DNA of 6,792 nucleotides from Bacteroidota bacterium (GCA_003242315.1 QGUY01000215.1:1-6792), one strand, 5' to 3'; shown: positions 1 to 4,992, counted from the first letter of the stretch. Numbers and translations are program-made. The notes: generated by a model from the letters alone, not told the origin.

Positions 1-148
1 GGAGATGGATGAATCAACCCGATCTCTTTTGAAGTATACCAACTTCCTGCTGCCCGTACTCCTGGCTGTGGGCTATGGTGTGGTGCGCTCACAAAGAAAC
101 CGGGCAGTGCGGATGCAACGAATGAACGAGGACTATGAAGCTGTCTAA
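1..148 (+). CDS. gldG: GldG-like ABC transporter auxiliary protein, C-terminal end (5' partial)
   Basis: Reading from base 2, an open frame with no start in the window runs 48 codons to TAA at 146-148. It contains a hydrophobic stretch (TNFLLPVLLAVGYGVV), then a basic tail (RSQRNRAVRMQR) ending NEDYEAV. A final membrane helix followed by a short Arg-rich cytoplasmic tail is how GldG-type proteins end; these are the auxiliary subunits of the ABC system called gliding-motility associated in Bacteroidota. The following DUF4340 gene, which overlaps by 14 bp, is a common neighbour of such GldG-like genes and supports the call. Only the anchor is visible, so the substrate-binding part cannot be judged, and a true gliding role as opposed to a generic ABC export role cannot be told from here. 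The symbol is a family-level assignment. Confidence 0.7.
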   Translation, partial: EMDESTRSLLKYTNFLLPVLLAVGYGVVRSQRNRAVRMQRMNEDYEAV

Positions 149-1058
149 TACGCACATTCTTGTCGCAGTTTTCATTGTACTGGTGGCAAGCTTTGTACTG
201 ACGAAGCTCTTCCGATCGCCAGCGCGCTCGAGTAATATCCAGGCCGCCGCGCTAAAGGTCGATACGGCTGCTGTCACAGAGATAAGAATACTAAGAAACA
301 GTGCAACAGACACGACCGAAAAGGTGCTGACGCGCAATGACAGAACATGGCGTGTAGAACAATCGGGTATTAATGCCGCTGCGGATGGTTACGCCGTGTC
401 GACGCTCCTGGAGTCGTTGGCTGATCTGGAATTTGATCGCATCGTTACCCGCAACAAGGAAAAGTGGGAAGACTATGGTGTTACGGATGAATCTGGTATC
501 GTTGTCAACGTATCAGGTAACTCCGGCAAACTGGCAACATTCGTGATTGGTGCACCGCGTGGAGGAGAGGCGTTTGTACGCACCGGTGAAGACGATGAAG
601 TCTACACAGTAAGCGCTTCAGTTCACAGCACGTTTGGTCGCGACTTTAATTCATTCCGCAACAAGTCTTTTCTCAAAGTACCCAAAGACCTCGTGTTGCG
701 TCTAGACTTCCGTTATCCTGCGGACAGCGGTTTTGTTCTTGAGCGCAAGGACAACAAATGGATGATACAAGACACACCCGCGGATTCCGCTAAGGTGGAA
801 AGTTTCCTCAATACTTTGCGCTCAAGAAACCTCAATGCTTTTGCAGATGATTTTGTACCATCAGGAGATCCGGATCTCTCGCTCGTGGTGAGTGGCAATT
901 CAGGAGACCTGGAGACGGTGCGCGCATGGAGGCAACCTGATGCGACGTGGCGACTTGCTTCCACAGTGCAGCCAGACGTGTACTTCTCCGACAGCGGCAC
1001 GAGGATTATTGCAGACCTGTTCAAAAAGCGCGAAGACTTTCTGGCGGAGACCAATTGA
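135..1058 (+). CDS. DUF4340 domain-containing membrane-anchored protein
   Basis: A 307-residue protein. Residues 7-24 form one hydrophobic helix after a short Lys-containing N-terminus, so it is probably held in the inner membrane with the rest outside the cytoplasm. The remainder fits DUF4340: short beta-rich stretches, conserved Trp (W72, W209) and a 'WEDYGV' motif at 111-116. DUF4340 proteins are usually encoded with GldG/GldF-like ABC transporters and are thought to be accessory to them; their biochemical activity is unknown. The start ATG lies inside the end of the upstream gene (14-bp overlap), with GAGGA a few bases before it, suggesting translational coupling in one operon. The extracytoplasmic part appears internally duplicated: residues about 47-180 and 187-303 align, including an identical VSGNSG at 126-131 and 252-257. 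A hairpin with a T-run follows the stop and may end the operon. Confidence 0.82.
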   Translation: MKLSNTHILVAVFIVLVASFVLTKLFRSPARSSNIQAAALKVDTAAVTEIRILRNSATDTTEKVLTRNDRTWRVEQSGINAAADGYAVSTLLESLADLEFDRIVTRNKEKWEDYGVTDESGIVVNVSGNSGKLATFVIGAPRGGEAFVRTGEDDEVYTVSASVHSTFGRDFNSFRNKSFLKVPKDLVLRLDFRYPADSGFVLERKDNKWMIQDTPADSAKVESFLNTLRSRNLNAFADDFVPSGDPDLSLVVSGNSGDLETVRAWRQPDATWRLASTVQPDVYFSDSGTRIIADLFKKREDFLAETN

Positions 1059-1061
1059 TAC

Positions 1062-1085
1062 CTCTGGTCTCCAGAGTACATTTTT
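1062..1085 (+). terminator. Possible intrinsic terminator after the DUF4340 gene
   Basis: Three bases after the DUF4340 stop, CTCTGG and CCAGAG form a perfect 6-bp stem around a TCT loop, followed after four bases by TTTTT. The position and T-run suit an intrinsic terminator of the GldG-DUF4340 operon. The stem is short and the T-run is offset from it, so this is moderate support only. The next plus-strand gene is a remnant, so little downstream depends on it. Confidence 0.45.
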
Positions 1086-1170
1086 CTGTCCGTGAGGGCT
1101 ACGCCGCTCCTAGCCTGGCTCTTACCTTCGGTTACGTTAATTGCATGTTCAATCCAAAACGAAAGAGCGT

Positions 1171-1332
1171 ATGAAGGCAACAGTTAAAGGCCTGGTTGAA
1201 GAGGCCAATGCGAAGGTAAAGACTCACGAGGTTAAGGAGGCCATCAAGTTGGTGAACAACGCTAACGTCCAGTTCGTTGACGTTCGCGAAGACCACGAAG
1301 TTCAGGAAGAGGGCATGATCCATTGGTATTAA
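1171..1332 (+). pseudogene. Truncated rhodanese-like domain protein (N-terminal remnant)
   Basis: The frame encodes 53 residues. It opens MKATVKGLVEEANAKV and reaches the rhodanese signature FVDVREDHEVQEEGMI, which normally continues with a 'PGA-x-H-A-x-RG' segment, the catalytic Cys loop and a 'GG-x-x-W' end in proteins of about 130-140 residues. Here the resemblance stops near base 1320 and the frame ends HWY-stop. The active-site cysteine and more than half of the fold are missing, and neither other plus-strand frame picks the domain up again. Intact members carry sulfur as a persulfide, so this copy should be inactive. The convergent lipoprotein gene ends 7 bp away, suggesting a deletion or rearrangement joined the two. 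ATG 1171 is preferred over an upstream in-frame TTG at 1141 because it matches the usual start of the family. Confidence 0.75.
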
Positions 1333-1339
1333 CCGACGC

Positions 1340-1795
1340 CTACTCGAACGTATAGTCAACGTCGACAAATCGCTCAAGCAGTTGAGTGCTTTGATCGGGA
1401 TTGGTAATGGAAATTTTTATTTGGTCGACGTGCAAAGGCCCGGATCCAACATCTTCCGTGGAAAAGATCACGGTGCGCTGCCCGGACCCTTTGAATACGC
1501 CTGACGATGAATAAACGTATCCTTCCGATTTGTCCCCTTCCGTGTAAGGAATAATCCAGATGCGTGCGCCTTCCGGGTGGGAAATGTGGTAATCGTACGT
1601 GATCGTCACGCGATCTGACGTGCTCGTCTCGTAGAAACCAAGCGTGCCCGGAGATTCCGGATCAACAGCCGTGATGCTGATGTCGTTTATTGGAGTGCTC
1701 TCTTCATCGGAGTTACACGAGAGAAAGAGAACAAAGAACATGAGACAACACAATCCGAAACGGGATTGTGAACGCCAACTAAGAACCGTTTTCAT
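1340..1795 (-). CDS. Small secreted lipoprotein of unknown function
   Basis: A 151-residue protein with a lipoprotein signal peptide: basic N-terminus, hydrophobic core CCLMFFVLFLS and a candidate acylated Cys27. The lipobox is imperfect, with Leu at -2 and -4 rather than -3. Cys27 is followed by NSDEE; an acidic patch right after the cysteine resembles the Bacteroidota signal for export to the outer face of the outer membrane. The mature part (about 125 residues) alternates polar and hydrophobic residues (RVTITYDYHIS, ARIWIIPYT, IKISITNP), suggesting a beta-sandwich; I do not recognise the family. The open frame extends upstream to an ATG at 1879, but the Met at 1795 sits directly before the signal peptide and is the natural start. 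No Shine-Dalgarno is visible. It is convergent with the rhodanese remnant and downstream of doxX on the same strand, 204 bp away, so probably separately transcribed. Confidence 0.72.
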   Translation of the reverse strand: MKTVLSWRSQSRFGLCCLMFFVLFLSCNSDEESTPINDISITAVDPESPGTLGFYETSTSDRVTITYDYHISHPEGARIWIIPYTEGDKSEGYVYSSSGVFKGSGQRTVIFSTEDVGSGPLHVDQIKISITNPDQSTQLLERFVDVDYTFE

Positions 1796-1900
1796 GTCGC
1801 TATGATTTAAGTTTAAACAGCTGATACTTTCAGTGGTCAGGTCAGGTTCCGGCGAAGTGCACTTCGAATTTGAATGCAATCGATCAAATAGCTTGTAACG

Positions 1901-1929
1901 ATTGTATCAAAGGCTCAAAGTATTGTATC
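1901..1929 (-). repeat. Direct repeat GATACAAT x2 upstream of the lipoprotein gene
   Basis: On the minus strand GATACAAT occurs at 1929-1922 and again at 1908-1901, exactly 21 bases apart, about two helical turns. Each copy has a TTTGA close by. It lies roughly 105-135 bp upstream of the lipoprotein start, in a 204-bp gap between doxX and that gene. Same-face spacing would suit two regulator molecules or a promoter-proximal site, but an 8-bp repeat is weak evidence. No convincing TAnnTTTG box was found in this gap. Confidence 0.3.
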
Positions 1930-1942
1930 GGGAAAAGCTCTG

Positions 1943-1981
1943 AGCCAGGAATGGCTAGCCTTTTTCAGTTAACAGTTCCTT
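1943..1981 (-). terminator. Candidate 3' stem-loop element after doxX
   Basis: About 20 bases beyond the doxX stop there is a short stem, AGCCA/TGGCT around a four-base loop (1943-1956). Read on the minus strand it is followed by CAGAGC and then TTTT. The block GGAATGGCTAGCCTTTTT (plus strand, from 1948) resembles GGAACGGCCAGCCTTTTT in the stem-loop after glnK (from 2776), with two mismatches in 18 bases. A similar element at the same position after two minus-strand genes supports a termination or 3'-end role. The stem here is weak by itself. Confidence 0.35.
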
Positions 1982-1999
1982 AATGGAGGGTTGTAATAA

Positions 2000-2395
2000 T
2001 TAATGACGAGTAGGACGCAACGACAATCGACCGCTTCCCAGCAGTAGCAGTACTACGGAATTGCACAGGATGATTATGGCCGGAAATGCCGGACGATAAG
2101 CATCTCCGATGTGTACGCCGATGAGTGCCACTGCGAAGTTGAAGATCATGATTGCTGCGGCTACTCTGATCCAGACTCCGAGGATGTACATCATGCCGCA
2201 TAATAATTGCGCATAGACGGAAACCACGGCGCAAAAAAGGGGGAGGGGAAAATGGTGCCCATCGAGGAAATCGCGGAATTCAAGCATGCGTTCCCACGAT
2301 ACGACGTTGTCAACGACTCCGTAGATGAGGTGAAAACCTACCGGAATACGAATGAACAGCATCGCATGGGAGTGCTTGTCTGAGCCAGGATTCAT
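2000..2395 (-). CDS. DoxX-like small integral membrane protein
   Basis: The 131-residue product has four hydrophobic segments: FIRIPVGFHLIYGVV, LPLFCAVVSVYAQLLCGMMYI in two adjoining parts, VAAAIMIFNFAVALIGVHI, and AIIILCNSVVLLLLG. The first contains an 'R-x-P-x-G' element, and the segment between helices 1 and 2 reads EFRDFLDGHHFPLP, typical of DoxX-type proteins, where a 'F...F..LGIP' stretch joins these helices. DoxX was named from a subunit of an archaeal terminal quinol oxidase, but most bacterial relatives have no proven activity and are linked loosely to redox or stress functions. The frame stays open to a TTG at 2425, but ATG 2395 is the first methionine and places the first helix near the N-terminus; no Shine-Dalgarno decides between them. 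The short basic tail (RLSLRPTRH) should be cytoplasmic. It appears to be a single-gene unit with a long upstream non-coding region. Confidence 0.75.
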   Translation of the reverse strand: MNPGSDKHSHAMLFIRIPVGFHLIYGVVDNVVSWERMLEFRDFLDGHHFPLPLFCAVVSVYAQLLCGMMYILGVWIRVAAAIMIFNFAVALIGVHIGDAYRPAFPAIIILCNSVVLLLLGSGRLSLRPTRH

Positions 2396-2498
2396 AGGTT
2401 GAAAGGGTGATTGGATTTGGATCAATAGGATTCATAGCAATATTGAAATATCGTTCTAATCCGTGAAATCTTGAAATCGTTTTCTCTTGTCTTGTGTT

Positions 2499-2548
2499 GC
2501 GATTTAAGATTTTGGGATAGTTGGCCCTGGTTCGCGATTCTAAATCGC
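2499..2548. promoter_or_regulatory. Mutually exclusive inverted repeats
   Basis: GCGATTTA at 2499-2506 is a perfect inverse complement of TAAATCGC at 2541-2548 (34-base loop). The right arm can instead pair locally: GCGATT (2534-2539) with AATCGC (2543-2548) around a three-base loop. The two folds exclude one another. It could be an attenuator-like switch or iterated binding half-sites upstream of doxX; neither is shown. The region is AT-rich, so chance remains possible. Confidence 0.3.
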
Positions 2549-2591
2549 CTTAATATTTGGATATACACCTAATTGCGCGTTGGCCACTTAA

Positions 2592-2630
2592 GGGGTTTAG
2601 GGGCGTGGGTTGGGAATTTGTGGGGGTGGG
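2592..2630 (+). other. G-quadruplex-forming tract
   Basis: On the plus strand six runs of three or more G occur in 39 bases: GGGG, GGGG, GGG, GGG, GGGGG, GGG, with loops of 4, 3, 2, 7 and 1 bases. The first four runs alone meet the usual G3+N1-7 quadruplex rule. The surrounding DNA is not G-rich. It lies about 200 bp upstream of doxX and about 200 bp downstream of glnK. RNA from either of those genes would carry the C-rich strand, so a quadruplex would form in DNA or in a plus-strand transcript. Confidence 0.6.
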
Positions 2631-2658
2631 TGAATTGTATCTAAGTCTCATATCAAGT

Positions 2659-2752
2659 CCTTAGTCGAGAGGGTTACCCACATCGTTACAAGTTCGCTTT
2701 GGGACGGCCCAACTTCAACACTTCAACACATCAACACTTCAACACCTCGTAG
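2659..2752 (+). repeat. Dispersed intergenic repeat, copy A, with 8-bp tandem array
   Basis: The copy starts CCTTAGTCGAGAG, passes through GGGACGGCCCAA at 2701-2712 and ends in a period-8 array: CTTCAACA, CTTCAACA, CATCAACA, CTTCAACA (2713-2744), then a degenerate CCTCGTAG. Copy B at 4898-4992 has the same order of parts: CGAGAG, GGGACGGCCAA, then 8-bp units of the same type in the same orientation. Sharing both the array and about 50 bp of upstream sequence shows a common origin, not merely low complexity. Spacers between units are absent, so it is not a CRISPR array. It encodes no plausible protein. Confidence 0.7.
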
Positions 2753-2765
2753 ACACGTAAGCACC

Positions 2766-2813
2766 TTCTCAAACGGGAACGGCCAGCCTTTTTGCGGCTA
2801 GCCGTTCTGAGAA
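2766..2813 (-). terminator. Large stem-loop downstream of glnK
   Basis: AACGGCCAGCC (2778-2788) pairs with GGCTAGCCGTT (2796-2806) with one mismatch around a seven-base loop, and TTCTCA (2766-2771) pairs with TGAGAA (2808-2813) outside it after an asymmetric internal loop. It begins 24 bases after the glnK stop, a good position for a transcript end or a 3' stabilising structure. No U-run follows on the minus strand, so it is not a textbook intrinsic terminator. It shares sequence with the element after doxX. Confidence 0.5.
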
Positions 2814-2836
2814 AGCGGGAATGGTTCCGCCGGAGT

Positions 2837-3181
2837 CTAGATGGCCTCGGAACCGCGCTCGCCGGTTCGCAGCCTGATACACTCCTCTAAAGGTACTATG
2901 AAGATTTTACCACTGCCGATGAGCCCGCTGTCGTTTGCCTTGGTTGCGGTGAGGATAGCGTCGCAAGCAGGCTTTACGAACGCGTCGTTCAGCGCTATCT
3001 CAATGCGCACGTTAGGTACGAGGTTGGGCACAACTTTCTGTCCGCGATAGATTTCTTCCACGTGCGTACGGCCGTGGCCGGAGACGTGGTTGACGGTGAT
3101 CCTGGATATTCCGGCATTGACCAGCGATTCGCGGACTTGGTCTAGTTGATTTTCCCGGATTATTGCTATCAATAGTTTCAT
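2837..3181 (-). CDS. glnK: P-II family nitrogen regulatory protein
   Basis: A 114-residue P-II protein, the family's usual length. P-II trimers bind ATP, ADP and 2-oxoglutarate and control targets such as the ammonium channel through their T-loop. Visible landmarks are the N-terminal MKLLIAIIRENQLDQVRESL, the T-loop region GHGRTHVEEIYRGQK (35-49), the B-loop/signature GLIGSGKIFIVPLEE (86-100) and the C-terminal RLRTGERGSEAI. The T-loop keeps the Tyr equivalent to E. coli Tyr46 (Y45), but the uridylylated Tyr51 position is Val50, so GlnD-type uridylylation is unlikely. The usual GDGKIF reads GSGKIF, and the preceding stretch TKANDSG is about two residues longer than in E. coli GlnB. Immediately downstream of amtB on the same strand (90-bp gap), it is most likely the channel's gate-keeper, hence the glnK symbol. 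No Shine-Dalgarno precedes the ATG. Confidence 0.9.
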   Translation of the reverse strand: MKLLIAIIRENQLDQVRESLVNAGISRITVNHVSGHGRTHVEEIYRGQKVVPNLVPNVRIEIALNDAFVKPACDAILTATKANDSGLIGSGKIFIVPLEECIRLRTGERGSEAI

Positions 3182-3211
3182 GTTCTTGTCGATTTAGGAT
3201 GTTTGAGTATG

Positions 3212-3259
3212 GTTGCCTCGACAAAGTCGGGTGTTTACCCACGACAGTGTCGGGGCAAC
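3212..3259 (-). promoter_or_regulatory. Large imperfect palindrome between amtB and glnK
   Basis: GTTGCCTCGACA (3212-3223) and TGTCGGGGCAAC (3248-3259) form a 12-bp stem with a single mismatch, which is a G.U wobble in the plus-strand sense and an A-C mismatch in the minus-strand mRNA. Inside it, GTCGGGT (3226-3232) pairs with ACC and CGAC (3237-3245) around a four-base loop with a two-base bulge. It occupies over half of the 90-bp amtB-glnK gap, 31 bases ahead of glnK. No U-run follows, so full termination is unlikely. An mRNA stability or processing stem, a partial attenuator setting the AmtB:P-II ratio, or an operator for glnK are all possible. Confidence 0.55.
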
Positions 3260-3271
3260 GTCTGGTACATG

Positions 3272-4603
3272 CTAGCTGGGATTGATAAGTCCGTATCCGC
3301 GCTCGCCGTGATAGTAGTTGTCAAGGCCTTTCATTTCAGCCTCATTCGAAGAGCGGAACTTCAGAATCTGGTTCAGTACCAGCAGGATGACCAGCGTACC
3401 GACAGCGGCGTACGCGATGGCAATGAGTACAGCGGTTGCTTGCACACCAAGTTGTTGCATGGTAGTCCAGCTGCCACCAGCGGCGACGGCTGCGTCGGCC
3501 ATCCAGCTATCGCGGATAAAGAAGGTGAGACCAATAGCACCTACAATACCGCCCACGCCGTGGATACCGAATACATCCAGGGTGTCGTCATATCCGAGCT
3601 TGTTCTTGAGAATTATCGAGAGGTAGCAGAAGCCCGAGGCGAGAATGCCAAGGAACAATGAACCGAGAGGTTCGAGAACACCGGCGGCCGGCGTGATGGC
3701 TACGAGACCTGCGAGGATACCGCTGGCAAATCCAAGCGCTGTTGCTTTGCCCTGGTGAATGCCTTCAATGATAATCCAGGTTAATGCACCGGCAGCGGCG
3801 GCAATTTGCGTTGCTGTGAGGGCTTGCGCCGTGCTCAGTCCACTCGTGAGACTGCTACCAGCGTTGAACCCGAACCAACCTACCCAGAGGAGCCCGGCAC
3901 CGATCATGGTCATGACGAGGTTATTCGGACGCATGGGAAGGTGCGGGTAAAGTTTGCGTCCACCAATGAAGATAGCAGCAACGAGACCACTCACCCCAGC
4001 AGAGATGTGTACCACAGTTCCACCGGCAAAGTCGATCGCGCCGGCAGCACCAAGGTTAAACAGGAAGCCATCGCTTGCCCATACCCAGTGAGCGAGGGGA
4101 TTGTATACGAGAATACCCCACAGTGCGATGAACCAGCAGTATGCCTTGAACGAAACGCGTTCAGCAAAAGCGCCGGCGATGAGGGCAGGGGTGATAATGG
4201 CGAACTTGGCCTGGAACATGGAGAATACATATTCCGGTATTCCACCTTCCAGGATGCTGTCGTCAATGCCGCTCAATAGGAAGTAGTCTGGGTTCCAACC
4301 GAACCATCCGCCCAGCACGTTACCGCCGAATGCCATGCAGTAACCGCAGATGAGCCACAGGACGGTCATGACGCCCATAGCGGCGAAGCTGTGCATCATG
4401 GTGCCCAGTACGTTCTTGGTTCGCACCAATCCGCCGTAGAACATCGCCAGGCCCGGAACCATCAGTAACACCAACGCCGTGGATGTGAGCATCCAGGCGG
4501 TCGCACCCGAATCGATTTCGACGGTGTCTTGTGCGAAGAGTCCTGTCACGGGCATCAAACATAGGATCCCCATGACATACAGGAAACGCAAGGAGGTTTT
4601 CAT
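3272..4603 (-). CDS. amtB: Ammonium transporter (Amt/MEP/Rh family)
   Basis: A 443-residue protein that moves ammonium across the inner membrane as a trimeric channel. Residues 1-25 form a signal peptide ending GLFAQ, as in E. coli AmtB; about 11 membrane helices follow. Functional residues are present: the family Asp in AIDFAGGTVVHI (D191), the first pore His (H199), WFGFNAGS with the pore Phe (F246) and Ser250, and the second pore His in DVFGIHGVGG (H348). AHWVW (171-175) carries the vestibule Trp. The C-terminal cytoplasmic tail includes GLDNYYHGERGYGL, matching the conserved tail that interacts with P-II. It is full length, with nothing visibly broken. It precedes glnK in the same direction, so amtB comes first, the reverse of the E. 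coli order. A perfect palindrome lies about 105 bp upstream of its start. There is no Shine-Dalgarno ahead of the ATG. Confidence 0.96.
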   Translation of the reverse strand: MKTSLRFLYVMGILCLMPVTGLFAQDTVEIDSGATAWMLTSTALVLLMVPGLAMFYGGLVRTKNVLGTMMHSFAAMGVMTVLWLICGYCMAFGGNVLGGWFGWNPDYFLLSGIDDSILEGGIPEYVFSMFQAKFAIITPALIAGAFAERVSFKAYCWFIALWGILVYNPLAHWVWASDGFLFNLGAAGAIDFAGGTVVHISAGVSGLVAAIFIGGRKLYPHLPMRPNNLVMTMIGAGLLWVGWFGFNAGSSLTSGLSTAQALTATQIAAAAGALTWIIIEGIHQGKATALGFASGILAGLVAITPAAGVLEPLGSLFLGILASGFCYLSIILKNKLGYDDTLDVFGIHGVGGIVGAIGLTFFIRDSWMADAAVAAGGSWTTMQQLGVQATAVLIAIAYAAVGTLVILLVLNQILKFRSSNEAEMKGLDNYYHGERGYGLINPS

Positions 4604-4705
4604 GAATGTAGAGTAGAAGGTTTAAAGGTTGAAATTAGAATAGCTTAGTTGTATGCGAAGTTAACAGAGGAAGGCATTATGTCAAGAGGCGCCGCCATCT
4701 TCAAC

Positions 4706-4721
4706 TGTTGTCATGACAACA
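4706..4721. promoter_or_regulatory. Perfect 16-bp palindrome, candidate operator
   Basis: TGTTGTCATGACAACA is fully self-complementary; the symmetry stops sharply at both ends. It sits about 103 bp upstream of the amtB start in the divergent amtB-marR region. A symmetric site of this size suits a dimeric winged-helix regulator; the adjacent MarR protein is one candidate and a nitrogen regulator another. The exact half TGACAACA recurs at 4823-4830, and the core GTTGTC occurs at 5481-5486 in the promoter region of the reductase gene. The regulator is an inference. Confidence 0.5.
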
Positions 4722-4820
4722 TCATCAAAAATGGAATCCATCGCAGCAACGGCATGAAAACGATTGCGGATTCGGATGCTCGGTGAGCGAAACAAGTCGA
4801 CAAAAGCGTCTAAAATTTTT

Positions 4821-4846
4821 TTTGACAACACCGAAAAATTTTTGTC
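4821..4846. promoter_or_regulatory. Half-site plus A5T5 palindrome
   Basis: TGACAACA at 4823-4830 is identical to the right half of the 16-bp palindrome. GACAA (4824-4828) can pair with TTGTC (4842-4846), and between them lies AAAAATTTTT (4834-4843), a curved, easily melted sequence. It may be a second, weaker binding site for the same regulator or part of a promoter or UP-like element. AT-rich composition makes the A5T5 part weak evidence. Confidence 0.3.
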
Positions 4847-4897
4847 GTACTTCCCCCGCCCAGCTTTTGATTCCCTAAAGGGATCCTACGTGCAATA

Positions 4898-4992
4898 CCT
4901 CCAACCGAGAGCTTAGCCTATAACAATTTCTCGTAAACTTCGGGACGGCCAACATCAACACATGCGCACATCAACACCTCAACACAAACATA
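4898..4992 (+). repeat. Dispersed intergenic repeat, copy B, with 8-bp array
   Basis: This is a second, more diverged copy of the element at 2659-2752, in the same orientation. It has CCTCCAACCGAGAG, then CGGGACGGCCAA (4941-4952), then 8-bp units CATCAACA, CATGCGCA, CATCAACA, CCTCAACA (4953-4984) and a degenerate CAAACATA. It ends about 18 bases before the marR ATG, so the array would lie in the marR 5' leader or core promoter. It lacks one C of copy A's GGCCCAA and has three extra bases ahead of GGGACGG. Confidence 0.65.

Larger units (their letters stand above)
2396..2836. other. 441-bp non-coding region between doxX and glnK
   Basis: No open frame here looks like a gene. Moving away from doxX it holds an AT-rich stretch that should contain the doxX promoter (no clear TAnnTTTG found), a pair of competing hairpins (2499-2548), a G-rich tract (2592-2630), dispersed repeat copy A with its 8-bp array (2659-2752), and a large stem-loop after glnK (2766-2813). 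Both flanking genes are on the minus strand, so the region is both the upstream region of doxX and the downstream region of glnK. The density of structure is high for a gap of this size. Confidence 0.7.

Noticed and set aside
1939..2390. 12-bp direct repeat TCTGAGCCAGGA at 1939-1950 and 2379-2390 flanking doxX
   Set aside because: About one exact 12-bp match is expected by chance in a window of this size; one copy is coding, and there are no terminal inverted repeats or transposase.
2713..2744. 8-bp tandem array as a CRISPR or iteron-type replication origin
   Set aside because: There are no spacers between units, the units are too short for CRISPR, and there is no replication initiator gene nearby.
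3012..3242. Minus-strand 76-codon frame overlapping the glnK start
   Set aside because: It is out of frame with glnK, Arg/Pro-rich in a shadow-like way, and incompatible with the well-supported P-II protein.
3203..4279. Long plus-strand open frames opposite amtB (3203-3661, 3318-3626, 3806-4279)
   Set aside because: They lie wholly or mostly antisense to a full-length, clearly recognisable ammonium transporter, have no recognisable domains, and have the composition expected of shadow frames.
4714..4758. 14-codon frame starting inside the amtB/marR palindrome
   Set aside because: It is too short, lacks a ribosome binding site, and its ATG is simply the palindrome centre.
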